A stretch of DNA of 64,000 nucleotides, from contig CALKKS010000014.1 of assembly GCA_937995345.1 (NCBI GenBank), positions 1 through 64,000 on the forward strand, read 5' to 3'. The translations under genes were made by a program, and so were the position numbers. How positions within the stretch are numbered: position 1 is the stretch's first letter; each line of letters begins with the position of its first letter. Positions 7,345 through 16,028 of this stretch are shown here, piece by piece. The notes beneath the pieces were generated by a model, which had not been told where the DNA came from, searched no databases, and was given only the letters and a program-made list of their open reading frames with translations. Origin of the DNA: an uncultured Collinsella sp. GTDB lineage: Bacteria; Actinomycetota; Coriobacteriia; Coriobacteriales; Coriobacteriaceae.

Positions 7345-8442
7345 CTAAAGTTGGGCGGCGTCTTCTAGGAGGGCGTCCCAGATGGCCAGCGCTGCGGCTG
7401 CTTCGGCTACGGGGACGGCGCGCGGGACGATGCAGGGATCGTGGCGGCCGTGGACCGAGAGCTCGGCATTTTTCATAGCGTCCATGTCCACCGTCTGCTG
7501 CTCGCGGCCAATGGAGGGCGTGGGCTTTACAGCCATGCGCCACATGACGGGCGCACCGGTCGAAATGCCGCCCAGGATGCCGCCGGCATTATTGGACTCG
7601 ACCTCGATCTTGCCGGTCTCGGCGTCGATGCGATACGGATCGTTGTTCTCGCTGCCGCGCATGGCGGCGACGGCAAAGCCCATGCCAAACTCCACGCCCT
7701 TCACGGCGGGAATGCCAAACGCGATTTGCGCGATGCGGTTCTCGATGCCGTCGAACATGGGGTCGCCGATGCCCGCGGGCAGGCCGTAGATGCCGCACTC
7801 CACAATGCCGCCGATGCTGTCGAGCTCGTCGCGCGCGGCCAGAATTTCCTCGCGCATGCGACCGGCAGCGGCGGCGTCGATGCAGGGCAGGTCGTTCGAA
7901 AGGATCGCCTTGCGGTCGGCCTCGCGATAGACCATATCGTCCATGGGCAGATCGGAGATGCCACCGATCTGCGCCACGTGCGCCATCACGTTAATGCCGC
8001 GGGCCTCGAGCGCCTGCAGCGCGATGCCGCCCGCGATGCATAGGGGCGCCGTCAGGCGGCCGGAGAAGTGTCCGCCGCCGGCGACGTCGTGCATGTTGTG
8101 GTACTTCACGCGTGCCGGGAAATCCGCATGGCCCGGGCGGGGCTTGCGGCGCAGCTCGGAGTAGTCCTTGGAGCGCGTGTTGGTGTTCTCGATGATCGCA
8201 GCTATAGGCGCGCCGGTGGTGTGCCCATCGACCACGCCGGCAATGATATGCGCGGCGTCGGCCTCGCGGCGCTTGGTCGCCGTCTCGTCACGGCCGGGGG
8301 CGCGACGGTCCAAAAAGGCCTGCAGCTGCTCCAGGTCAACGGCGATACCTGCCGGAACGCCATCGAGCGAGCAGCCGATGGCGGGGGAGTGCGACTGGCC
8401 GAAGATGCTTAGGTGCAAGACGTTGCCAAAGGTCGAGGACAT
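7345..8442 (-). CDS. aroC: Chorismate synthase
   Basis: This 365-residue FMN-dependent lyase makes chorismate from EPSP, the last common step of aromatic synthesis. Family motifs are GQSHSPAIGCSLDGVPAG near the N-terminus, GGGHFSGRLTAPLCIAGG, and a C-terminal GRHDPCIVPRAVPVAEA. Its start codon is one base beyond the aroA stop, so translation is coupled to aroA. Confidence 0.96.
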   Translation of the reverse strand: MSSTFGNVLHLSIFGQSHSPAIGCSLDGVPAGIAVDLEQLQAFLDRRAPGRDETATKRREADAAHIIAGVVDGHTTGAPIAAIIENTNTRSKDYSELRRKPRPGHADFPARVKYHNMHDVAGGGHFSGRLTAPLCIAGGIALQALEARGINVMAHVAQIGGISDLPMDDMVYREADRKAILSNDLPCIDAAAAGRMREEILAARDELDSIGGIVECGIYGLPAGIGDPMFDGIENRIAQIAFGIPAVKGVEFGMGFAVAAMRGSENNDPYRIDAETGKIEVESNNAGGILGGISTGAPVMWRMAVKPTPSIGREQQTVDMDAMKNAELSVHGRHDPCIVPRAVPVAEAAAALAIWDALLEDAAQL

Positions 8443-8443
8443 G

Positions 8444-9763
8444 CTATTCCTCCTCGAGCGTGACCTTGCCGCCCAACAGGCGGTAGTGGTCGAAGAAATC
8501 GGGATAGGACTTGTTGACGGCCTCGGCGCCGTGGATCACGACCTCGCCGGTGGCGCGGCTTGCGGCGATGGCGGCCATCATGGCGATGCGGTGGTCGTTG
8601 TGCGAATTGACCTCGCCGCCGGTAAAGGCGTCGACGCCCTTGATGATGAGGTCGTCACCGGCGATGCGCACCTGCGCGCCCAGCGCGGTGAGCTCGCGGG
8701 TGGTGGTGACCAGACGGTCGGATTCCTTGATGCGCAGGCGCGCGCAGTCACGGATGAATGTGCGGCCCTGAGCCAGCGATGCTACGGCCGAGATAACAGG
8801 CACCAAGTCCGGAATGTCGTGGGCGCTCATCTCAAAGCCGGCGAGTTTGTCGGACTGGACGGTGGCGGCGTTCGTGGAGCGCACGATGCGGGCGCCAAAG
8901 CGCGAAAGCGCGGCGAGCACGTTACGGTCGCCCTGCGCGGAGCTGAGCGACACGCCCTCGACGGTGATGGGGTCGGTGCCGATGGCGCCGGCGCACAGCC
9001 AAAAGGCGGCGTTGGACCAGTCGCCCTCGACGGCTACGCTGCCGGGCGTGCGGTATGAGCCGCTGCTCACGCGGAAGTTCGTGACCTCGGGCTGGCCGTC
9101 CTTGGCGGGGATACGCTCAACATTGACCTCGACACCGAAGGCTTTCATGGCCTGGATCGTCAGGTTGATGTAGGGGCGGCTTTCGATGAGGCCGGTCACC
9201 TGCACGCAGGAGGGCTGGGCCAGCAGCGGGGCCGCCAGCAGCAGGCCGGAGATATACTGCGAGCTCACGTTGCCCGGAAGCTCAAAGGTGCCCGGGCGCA
9301 TGCGGCCGCCCGTCTTGAGCGGAAAACCGCCCAGACCCTGCAGGTCGCAACCGGCGGCAATGATCTCGTCCGAGAGCGGGGAGAGCGGGCGGGCGCCCAG
9401 GCGGCCCTGGCCCACGAAGGTGGCCTCCGCGCCCAGCGCACAGGCGACAGGTAGCATGAAGCGCAGCGTGGAGCCACTCTCTCCGCAGTCGAGCGTGCCG
9501 CCGGCAAGGGCCTTGAGCAGGCCAAATTCAACGCTCTTCATGGTGGGGTGGACCTGGAAGCCGTCCTCGACGGTCTCGATGCGGGCGCCGAGCGCCGTGA
9601 GGCAGCGCACCGTGGCCTCGATATCGGCACAGGTCGTGTTGCAGGCAACGTGCGTCTCGCCGTTGGCAAGCGCGGCGCAGATGATGAGGCGATGCGCCAT
9701 CGACTTGGACGCGATGGCGGGAACGGTGCCCTTGAGCGGGGACGGGGCGATGCGGGCTAGCAT
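8444..9763 (-). CDS. aroA: 3-phosphoshikimate 1-carboxyvinyltransferase (EPSP synthase)
   Basis: The 439-residue enzyme joins phosphoenolpyruvate to shikimate-3-phosphate. Visible motifs include SKSMAHRLIICAAL near the N-terminus, CGESGSTLRFMLPV, VEGDWSNAAFW, and ESDRLVTTTRELTALG and HNDHRIAMMAAIA near the C-terminus. The start ATG at 9763 overlaps the aroB stop by 7 bases, and the frame's upstream extension (27 codons) lies inside aroB. The usual class I GNAGT motif is GESGS here, so it is not a textbook class I enzyme. Confidence 0.95.
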   Translation of the reverse strand: MLARIAPSPLKGTVPAIASKSMAHRLIICAALANGETHVACNTTCADIEATVRCLTALGARIETVEDGFQVHPTMKSVEFGLLKALAGGTLDCGESGSTLRFMLPVACALGAEATFVGQGRLGARPLSPLSDEIIAAGCDLQGLGGFPLKTGGRMRPGTFELPGNVSSQYISGLLLAAPLLAQPSCVQVTGLIESRPYINLTIQAMKAFGVEVNVERIPAKDGQPEVTNFRVSSGSYRTPGSVAVEGDWSNAAFWLCAGAIGTDPITVEGVSLSSAQGDRNVLAALSRFGARIVRSTNAATVQSDKLAGFEMSAHDIPDLVPVISAVASLAQGRTFIRDCARLRIKESDRLVTTTRELTALGAQVRIAGDDLIIKGVDAFTGGEVNSHNDHRIAMMAAIAASRATGEVVIHGAEAVNKSYPDFFDHYRLLGGKVTLEEE

Positions 9764-10863
9764 GCGGATGCGTCTCCCTTCTGGCCGAGGCCCTCGGCAA
9801 TCAAATCGTGGAAGGTGGAAAGCGGCGTGCGGTCGATGCTGCAACGACCAATGTCGTGTGGAATTACCAGGTCGATGGTGTCGCCCGCGCGCTTTTTGTC
9901 GTGGAGTGCCTCGGCAAAGACGGCATCGGCATCTAGGTCGCAGCGGGTCTTGAGACCGTGGCGGGCGCAGAGCTCCTCTATACGATTGGGCAGCTCGGCA
10001 TCGCAGATGCCATGCAGGGCTGCGGCACGCGTGATGATGCCCATGCCAATCGACACGCAGTTGCCGTGGCCGAGTTCAAAGTGCTCGCAGGCCTCGACGG
10101 CGTGTCCGGCGCTGTGGCCAAAGTTGAGGAGCTTGCGCTGATTGGTTTCGCGTTCGTCGGCAACGACCACGGCGCGCTTGATGTCGATATTGCGGGCGAT
10201 GATGAGCGCCACACGGGCCACGTCGCGGTTGAGCAGCTCAAGCGTGAGCGGGGTCTTCTCCAGCTCGGCGAAGAGCTCGGGGTCGGCAATCACGGCGTGC
10301 TTGACGACCTCGCCGCAGCCGTCGGCGAACTGCTCCGGCGTGAGGGTTGCCAGGCATCCCACGTCGGCGATGACCACGCTCGGCTGCCAAAAGGCGCCGG
10401 CCAGGTTCTTGCCGGCTGCCAGGTCAATGGCTGTCTTGCCGCCGACCGACGAATCCACCATGGCGAGCAGGCTTGTGGGAATCTGCACAAACTTGCAGCC
10501 GCGCATGTAGGTGGCGGCCACAAAGCCCGCCACGTCGCCCACGACGCCGCCGCCGAGCGCCACGATTACGTCGGAGCGCGAAAGCTCGTGCTCGGCCACA
10601 AACTCCAAAATGGCGACGTAGGTCTTGGCACGCTTATGGGCCTCGCCGGCCTCGAAGGTGCAGATACTCACCTCGTAGCCTGCGGATTCGAGGCTTTGCT
10701 TAACGGGCATCTGGTAGAGGGGGCCTACGTTGGTGTCCGTCACGATGACGGCGCGGGTGCCGCCGGCGGTGGCGCGTACGAGCGGACCTGCCTGCTCCAA
10801 CAAAAAGGTGCCCACGTGTACCTGGTAGGGGCTTGCGGTGTCGATATCGATGGTAATCGCCAT
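9757..10863 (-). CDS. aroB: 3-dehydroquinate synthase
   Basis: The 368-residue NAD- and metal-dependent enzyme cyclises DAHP to 3-dehydroquinate. Motifs: ALGGGVVGDVAGFVAATYMRG, PTSLLAMVDSSVGGKTAID, CGEVVKHAVI and NFGHSAGHAVE, which include the Lys, Glu and His ligands of the family. It lies 36 bases after tyrA and overlaps aroA. Full length. Confidence 0.96.
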   Translation of the reverse strand: MAITIDIDTASPYQVHVGTFLLEQAGPLVRATAGGTRAVIVTDTNVGPLYQMPVKQSLESAGYEVSICTFEAGEAHKRAKTYVAILEFVAEHELSRSDVIVALGGGVVGDVAGFVAATYMRGCKFVQIPTSLLAMVDSSVGGKTAIDLAAGKNLAGAFWQPSVVIADVGCLATLTPEQFADGCGEVVKHAVIADPELFAELEKTPLTLELLNRDVARVALIIARNIDIKRAVVVADERETNQRKLLNFGHSAGHAVEACEHFELGHGNCVSIGMGIITRAAALHGICDAELPNRIEELCARHGLKTRCDLDADAVFAEALHDKKRAGDTIDLVIPHDIGRCSIDRTPLSTFHDLIAEGLGQKGDASAC

Positions 10864-10899
10864 AAGCTTCGGTCCTTTCGACCTGGCGTGATGGGTGGT

Positions 10900-11814
10900 C
10901 TAGTGGGATGCCTCGTCGTCGAGCGCGCGCTTGATGCGGTCGCCCTCGGCAAGGAGATTCTCCAGATAGCGCTGGTCGCGGTCCTTAAGGGCGCGGCTGT
11001 AGGCGCCGAGCGATTCGATCAGATGATCGATCTCGAAGGCGAGCGCATCGGCGTCGTCGATCATGAGCTCGGACCACATCTGCGGATTGAGGTGCGCCAC
11101 GCGGGTGAGGTCGCGGTAGCTGCCGGCCGAAAAGCCGTGGTGGACCTGAGCGGTCGGGCTCTTAACATAGGCGTTGGAGACGACGTGCGCGAGCTGGCTC
11201 GTAAAGGCGATGACGCGGTCGTGCTCGGCGGCGCTCGTTACGCTGAACTTGCCAAAGCCCAAGGGGCGTACCATCTCGCGTACCTGGCCCAAAAGCTCCA
11301 GCTTAAGCGCGTCGTCCACCGCGGGCGGCACGAGCACGAGCGGTGCGCCCTGGAACAGGTCGGCGCGGGAATGTGCGTAGCCCGAGAACTGCGTGCCCGC
11401 CATGGGGTGCGCGCCCACAAAGTAAAAACCGTGCTCGCTGGCAAGCTCAAAGGCGCGCTCGCACACGATACCCTTGACGCCAACGGTGTCGATCACCACG
11501 GGGCCCATGATGGCCTCGGTGTCGGTGGCGTCGGCGAGTGCCTTGGCGTGCGCCTCGAGCCACTCGATGCAGGCCTCGGGGTAGCATGCCAGGACGATGA
11601 TGTCGCATTCGCCGAGCGTCTCGTCGTTGAGCTCGCCGGCAACGGTGCCCATACTGGCGGCCGTCATGACGTCGTCATCGGGGTCCCAGGCCAGCACGCG
11701 GACGCCCGCCTGCGCATAGCCGCGGGCAAAGCTGCCGCCGATGAGGCCCAGGCCGACGATGCCGGCGCACTTGGGGCCACCCTGGTTAACGCGTGCGTTT
11801 CTTACCGTACCCAT
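10900..11814 (-). CDS. tyrA: Prephenate dehydrogenase
   Basis: The 304-residue enzyme oxidatively decarboxylates prephenate to 4-hydroxyphenylpyruvate for tyrosine. The NAD-binding motif GLGLIGGSFARG lies at about 21-32, with GAHPMAGTQFSGY and the C-terminal helical dimerisation part (SAGSYRDLTRVA). There is no C-terminal ACT domain, so tyrosine feedback through ACT is not expected. It follows the DAHP synthase stop after 3 bases. Arogenate as substrate cannot be excluded from sequence alone. Confidence 0.93.
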   Translation of the reverse strand: MGTVRNARVNQGGPKCAGIVGLGLIGGSFARGYAQAGVRVLAWDPDDDVMTAASMGTVAGELNDETLGECDIIVLACYPEACIEWLEAHAKALADATDTEAIMGPVVIDTVGVKGIVCERAFELASEHGFYFVGAHPMAGTQFSGYAHSRADLFQGAPLVLVPPAVDDALKLELLGQVREMVRPLGFGKFSVTSAAEHDRVIAFTSQLAHVVSNAYVKSPTAQVHHGFSAGSYRDLTRVAHLNPQMWSELMIDDADALAFEIDHLIESLGAYSRALKDRDQRYLENLLAEGDRIKRALDDEASH

Positions 11815-11817
11815 GGG

Positions 11818-12843
11818 CTACTCCTGAACGGTCTCTTGGCAGACGACCTCGCGGATGGCGCGGATGCGGCGCATGGTGTCGTCGAACTGGTCGGGGGTGA
11901 GGGCCTGAGCGCCGTCGGACCAAGCGTGGCTCGGGTCGTCGTGGACCTCGATCTCCAGACCGTTGGCGCCGCAGGCGGTCGCGGCGAGCGCCATGGGCTC
12001 GACGTAACGGGTGTAACCGGTGGCGTGGCTGGGGTCGGCAACGACGGGCAAGTGCGACAGGTGGTGCAGCACCGGCACGGCGTTGAGGTCGAAGGTGTTG
12101 CGGGTGCGGGTTTCGAAGGTGCGGATGCCTCGCTCGCACAGAATGACGTTGTCGTTGCCCTCGCTCATGATGTACTCGGCTGCCATAAGCAGCTCGTCGA
12201 CGGTGCCGGACATGCCGCGCTTGAGCAGGATCGGGGTCTGCGTCTTGCCGACCTCCTTGAGCAGGGGGAAGTTCTGGGCGTTGCGGGCGCCAATCTGCAT
12301 GACGTCAATCTTCTTGTCCAAGAAGACCTGCACGTCGCGCGGGTCCATGATCTCGGTGACGATCGGCATGTCGAGCTCGGCGGATGCCTCGCACAGCAGG
12401 TCCAGACCGGCGGGGCCCATGCCCTGGTAGGCGTACGGGGAAGTGCGGGGCTTGTAGGCGCCGCCGCGCAGCATCGTGGCGCCGGCTGCCTTCACGCGAC
12501 GGGCGATGCGGATGAGGTTCTCGCCCTCGACGGAGCACGGGCCAGCGATGACCTGGAACTGGTCGCCGCCGATCTTGACGCCGTGGCCGCAGTCGATGGC
12601 GGAGTCCTCGGGGTGGAACTTGCGGTTGGCGCGCTTGAACGGCTCGGAGACGCGCTGCACGCGCTCGACGACGTCCATGGACTCGAGCAGGAACGGGTCG
12701 ATCTTGGTCGTGTCGCCCACCAGGCCGATGATGGTCTCGTTCTCGCCGCGCGAGACGTCGGTCTTGAGTCCCTTTTTCTCGATCCAGCTGACGATGTGGC
12801 TGACGGCCTCGTCGCTGGCGCTCTGCTTTAAAATTGCAATCAT
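11818..12843 (-). CDS. aroF: 3-deoxy-7-phosphoheptulonate (DAHP) synthase with N-terminal regulatory domain
   Basis: The first committed step of aromatic synthesis, condensing PEP and erythrose-4-phosphate. The 341 residues begin with a ferredoxin-like regulatory domain (MIAILKQSASDEAVSHIV, about 1-70), as in Thermotoga-type enzymes, which gives Tyr/Phe feedback control. The TIM-barrel follows with AGPCSVE, LLKRGMSGT, ERGIRTFE and VADPSHATG. The start at 12843 is set by GAGGTGAGAGG upstream. The same frame runs on for 24 more codons through a possible attenuator. As first gene of the operon it is the natural control point. Confidence 0.94.
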   Translation of the reverse strand: MIAILKQSASDEAVSHIVSWIEKKGLKTDVSRGENETIIGLVGDTTKIDPFLLESMDVVERVQRVSEPFKRANRKFHPEDSAIDCGHGVKIGGDQFQVIAGPCSVEGENLIRIARRVKAAGATMLRGGAYKPRTSPYAYQGMGPAGLDLLCEASAELDMPIVTEIMDPRDVQVFLDKKIDVMQIGARNAQNFPLLKEVGKTQTPILLKRGMSGTVDELLMAAEYIMSEGNDNVILCERGIRTFETRTRNTFDLNAVPVLHHLSHLPVVADPSHATGYTRYVEPMALAATACGANGLEIEVHDDPSHAWSDGAQALTPDQFDDTMRRIRAIREVVCQETVQE

Positions 12844-12876
12844 GGTGTGCCTCTCACCTCGATGGATAGTCCTTGC

Positions 12877-12900
12877 AAAAACGGCCCGCATTGCGAGCCC
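12877..12900 (-). promoter_or_regulatory. Candidate transcription attenuator upstream of the aro operon
   Basis: On the minus strand GGCTCGC, loop AAT and GCGGGCC form a 7-bp GC-rich stem (one G-U pair) followed by GTTTTTG. This is the form of an intrinsic terminator, placed about 34 bases before the DAHP synthase start. An ATG at 12915 opens a frame through it that is in phase with aroF and begins MHHIKGLAMR. The frame has no cluster of Phe, Tyr or Trp codons. Confidence 0.5.
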
Positions 12901-13005
12901 TTTTATATGGTGCATGAGAGTTTATACTATCTGACTCGCTTTTGCCGCCTAAAGTGCGCCGTCGCGGCGTGTCTCCCACGTAATTGCAAAGCTTTTTCTA
13001 TTATT

Positions 13006-13035
13006 TTGTTAGCCCGTGGCGCACTTGGGTATAAT
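13006..13035 (+). promoter_or_regulatory. Promoter of tRNA-Arg
   Basis: TTGTTA at 13006-13011 and a perfect TATAAT at 13030-13035 are 18 bases apart. The predicted start is a few bases before the tRNA 5' end at 13047. Confidence 0.7.
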
Positions 13036-13046
13036 GCCAACCGTTC

Positions 13047-13123
13047 GCCCTATTAGCTCAGGGGATTAGAGCGTCTGCCTCCGGAGCAGAAGGCCGTTGG
13101 TTCGAATCCAACATGGGGCACCA
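13047..13123 (+). tRNA. tRNA-Arg (anticodon CCG)
   Basis: A complete cloverleaf can be folded. The acceptor stem GCCCTAT pairs with ATGGGGC (one G-U), the D arm has GCTC/GAGC, the anticodon stem TCTGC/GCAGA encloses CTCCGGA with anticodon CCG, and the T arm GTTGG/CCAAC encloses TTCGAAT. The 3' CCA is encoded (13121-13123). It reads the CGG arginine codon. Confidence 0.95.
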
Positions 13124-13133
13124 TCGAACGTAA

Positions 13134-13169
13134 GACCGTCCGAACCTCGCATGGTCCGGGCGGTTTTCT
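13134..13169 (+). terminator. Terminator after tRNA-Arg
   Basis: An imperfect stem (GACCGTCCGAACC with GGTCCGGGCGGTT) is followed by TTTTCTT. It lies 11 bases after the tRNA and just before the P-type ATPase gene, so that gene either has its own promoter or depends on read-through. Confidence 0.6.
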
Positions 13170-13198
13170 TATACCGACGCGACGTGATGGGACGTGGT

Positions 13199-15922
13199 AT
13201 GGCAGCAACGGATATCGAGCGCGGACTCTCGACCGCCGAGGTCGAGGAGCGTATCGCCGCCGGTAAGATCAACCGCAACATGGAGCTCAAGACCAAGTCG
13301 GTCAAAGAGCTCATCATCGAGAACCTCTGCACGCTGTTTAACTTGATCAACGTGGTCTTGGCGATTTTGGTGTTGCTGACCGGTTCGTTTAAGAACCTGA
13401 CGTTCCTGTTCGTGGTGTTCTTGAACACGGCGATCGGTGTGATTCAGTCCATGCGTTCCAAGCGGATGGTCGACAAGCTTACGCTGCTCACCTCAAAGAA
13501 GGCCATCGCGGTGCGCGACGGCGCCGAGGTGGAGCTTGACCTGGACCAGATCGTGCTCGACGATATCATTCGCCTGGGGCGCGGTGACCAGATTCCCGCC
13601 GATGCCGTGGTGGTGTCGGGCGAGGCGCTCGTCAACGAGAGCCTGCTGACGGGCGAGAGCGACCTCATTAAGAAACAGCCAGGCTCCGAGCTCATGAGTG
13701 GCAGCTTTATCGACTCGGGCCTGCTGCGCGCCCGCGTGATCCATGTCGGCGCCGATAACTACGTGGCAAAGATCAACAACGAGGCCAAGTACGTCAAAAA
13801 GGTCAATTCCGAGATCATGAACGCGCTCAATGCCATCGTGCGGTTTGCGAGCATTATCATGATTCCGCTTGGTCTGGCGCTCTTTTCCTCGAGTGTGAGC
13901 GAGCTGTGGGATGCCGCGGGAACCCCGGGCGATAGCACACTTTCCTGGTGCTTTTCCGAGCTGCTGGCCGGCCGTGTGCCTTCTTCGGCGCTGCTGTCCA
14001 CGGTGGGTGCCCTGCTGGGCATGATTCCGCAGGGCCTGGTGCTGCTGACCTCGTCGGTGCTCGCGATTGCCACGGTGCGCCTGGCACGTCGCAAGGTGCT
14101 GGCACAGCAGCTCTACTGCATCGAGACGCTCGCGCGTGTCGACGTTTTGTGCCTGGACAAGACGGGCACCATTACCTCGGGCCGTATGGAGGTCGAGGGC
14201 ACCTACCCTCTGCCTGTTGAAGGTGTTGGCTTTGGCGCGGACTCGGATGAGGCAGCTGTCCCCGTCGAGACCACGGTGCTCGACTTTGCGCTCGCCAACG
14301 TGGCACGTGCGACCTCGGCAGATGCTAACGAGACCTGCCAGGCGCTGCTCAACTACTACGCCGATCGTCCGGTCGAGGTGTCCGAGCCGCTGTCGGTCAT
14401 TCCGTTCTCGTCGTCCAAAAAGTGGAGCGGTGCGTCGTTTGCGCAGGGCTCCTATGTAATGGGCGCCGCGCAGTTTGTGCTCTCCGTTCGCGCATTTGCG
14501 CAGGTCGAGAATCGTGTGGCCGAGCTCGCCGATACCTGCCGTGTGCTCGTGGTGGCGCGCGTTGACGGCTTTACACCCGATGGCGATATGGTGGGCGAGG
14601 CCGAGCCCGTGGGCTTTGTGACCATCCGCGATGAGATTCGCACTTCGGCAACCGAGACTATCGGCTACTTTAACGAGCAGGGCGTGACCCTCAACGTGAT
14701 CAGCGGCGACGACCCGCGTACGGTGTCGTCGATCGCGCGCGTGGTGGGCGTGCCGGGCGCCGACGCCTACGTGGACGCCACGACGCTCGATACGCCTGCT
14801 AAGCTCGATGCGGCGGTGGACCGCTATCACGTCTTTGGCCGCGTGACTCCGCAACAGAAGCGCGAGCTCGTACAGGCGCTCAAACGCCGCGGGCACACCG
14901 TGGCCATGACGGGCGACGGCGTCAACGACGTGCTGGCGCTCAAGGAGGCCGACTGCTCCGTGGCGATGGCCGCCGGCTCCGATGCCGCGCGCAATGTGGC
15001 CGAGATCGTGCTCGTCGATAACGACTTTGCCTCGATGCCCGCTGTGGTTGCCGAGGGCCGTCGCTCTATCAATAACCTGCAGCGCTCTGCCGCGCTCTTT
15101 CTGACTAAGACGCTGTTCTCGATGGGCCTGGCGGCGCTGTGCATCGCCCTGCCGCCGTATCCCTTCGAGCCCATTCAGATGACGCTCATTAACTTCTTCT
15201 GCATCGGCGCGCCGGGCTTTGTGCTGGGCCTGGAGCCTAACAACGCCCGCGTGAAGGGGTCGTTCTTGACCAACGTGCTTAAGCGTGCGCTGCCGGCGTC
15301 GATTGCGGTCATTTTGGCCGCGGCGTTCGATATCTTTGTGGCGCGCGTATTTGGCTTTAGCCAGCTTACGCTTTCGACCATGTGCCTGCTCACGTCGTGC
15401 GCGGCGAGTGTCAGCCTGATCTGGCGCATCTCGCAGCCGCTCACGCCCTTGCGCGTGGTGCTTTTCGTGTTTGTCATCGCTGGTATTTTGACGGGCGTTA
15501 TCGGGTTCCCGGAGCTGCTGTCTATCGCCAACCTGTCGATGAGCCAGATGGTCATCTTGGCGGTTATCGTCGTCTTTACCTGTGCGGTGTTCTTTAAGCT
15601 TGCCACGATGATGGACTCGCTTAAGCCCCGTCGCCGTCATGCGGCTACCGGCTTTGGCCGTGGCGTGCGCGTTCGCTTGGGCCGCGGCGGCGGCAAGGTG
15701 AGTTCGACAGGATCGACCGCCGAGCGTTTTGCCAAGCGCGTTGCCGCCGATATGGCGCAGCGCCGTGAGGCGCGCACTGTCCGCGAGGCCGAGGCCCGTG
15801 CACTCGAGGGTGTGGCCCAGACCCAGCCCAAGAAAAAGAAGAGCGCCGGCGCCAAGCGCTCCCGCGTGACCAAATCGGCCCAGGGCATTAAGGTCTCGAT
15901 GCCCAGCAAGAAGAAAAAGTAA
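13199..15922 (+). CDS. Cation-transporting P-type ATPase (CtpE-like)
   Basis: About 907 residues. It has the P-type hallmarks LTGES (about 150-154), the phosphorylation motif DKTGT (320-324) and TGDGVND (571-577), with pairs of membrane helices before and after and several more at 650-840. The transmembrane motif is IPQGLVLLTS and the segment RLARRKVLAQQLYCIETLARVDVL closely recalls mycobacterial CtpE, a calcium-uptake ATPase. Calcium or another divalent ion is therefore the likely substrate. The last ~80 residues form a lysine/arginine-rich cytoplasmic tail (KKKKSAGAKRSR and a terminal KKKK) not usual in the family. The start is uncertain: ATG 13187 or ATG 13199, both with weak ribosome binding sites. 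Confidence 0.85.
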   Translation: MAATDIERGLSTAEVEERIAAGKINRNMELKTKSVKELIIENLCTLFNLINVVLAILVLLTGSFKNLTFLFVVFLNTAIGVIQSMRSKRMVDKLTLLTSKKAIAVRDGAEVELDLDQIVLDDIIRLGRGDQIPADAVVVSGEALVNESLLTGESDLIKKQPGSELMSGSFIDSGLLRARVIHVGADNYVAKINNEAKYVKKVNSEIMNALNAIVRFASIIMIPLGLALFSSSVSELWDAAGTPGDSTLSWCFSELLAGRVPSSALLSTVGALLGMIPQGLVLLTSSVLAIATVRLARRKVLAQQLYCIETLARVDVLCLDKTGTITSGRMEVEGTYPLPVEGVGFGADSDEAAVPVETTVLDFALANVARATSADANETCQALLNYYADRPVEVSEPLSVIPFSSSKKWSGASFAQGSYVMGAAQFVLSVRAFAQVENRVAELADTCRVLVVARVDGFTPDGDMVGEAEPVGFVTIRDEIRTSATETIGYFNEQGVTLNVISGDDPRTVSSIARVVGVPGADAYVDATTLDTPAKLDAAVDRYHVFGRVTPQQKRELVQALKRRGHTVAMTGDGVNDVLALKEADCSVAMAAGSDAARNVAEIVLVDNDFASMPAVVAEGRRSINNLQRSAALFLTKTLFSMGLAALCIALPPYPFEPIQMTLINFFCIGAPGFVLGLEPNNARVKGSFLTNVLKRALPASIAVILAAAFDIFVARVFGFSQLTLSTMCLLTSCAASVSLIWRISQPLTPLRVVLFVFVIAGILTGVIGFPELLSIANLSMSQMVILAVIVVFTCAVFFKLATMMDSLKPRRRHAATGFGRGVRVRLGRGGGKVSSTGSTAERFAKRVAADMAQRREARTVREAEARALEGVAQTQPKKKKSAGAKRSRVTKSAQGIKVSMPSKKKK

Positions 15923-16028
15923 CCACACCTCACCTTAGCGATGTTGAATTGGTGCCTTGCGCTTGTGGGGCCGTGTCGATGTTATGCTCTAACCTCAATT
16001 GTTTGAATTGTTTCGGAAAGAGGATGCC

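Noticed and set aside
9958..12831. A ~950-codon plus-strand frame across aroB, tyrA and the DAHP synthase gene
   Set aside because: It is a shadow of three certain minus-strand genes; the composition is typical of complementary GC-rich codons.
12840..12915. Upstream ATG (12915) as the true start of the DAHP synthase
   Set aside because: The added 24 residues are unlike the family, pass through a terminator-like stem, and a better ribosome binding site precedes ATG 12843.
13493..15928. A ~810-codon frame antisense to the P-type ATPase
   Set aside because: The Arg/His-rich translation has no fold-like pattern, while the sense strand has all P-type motifs.
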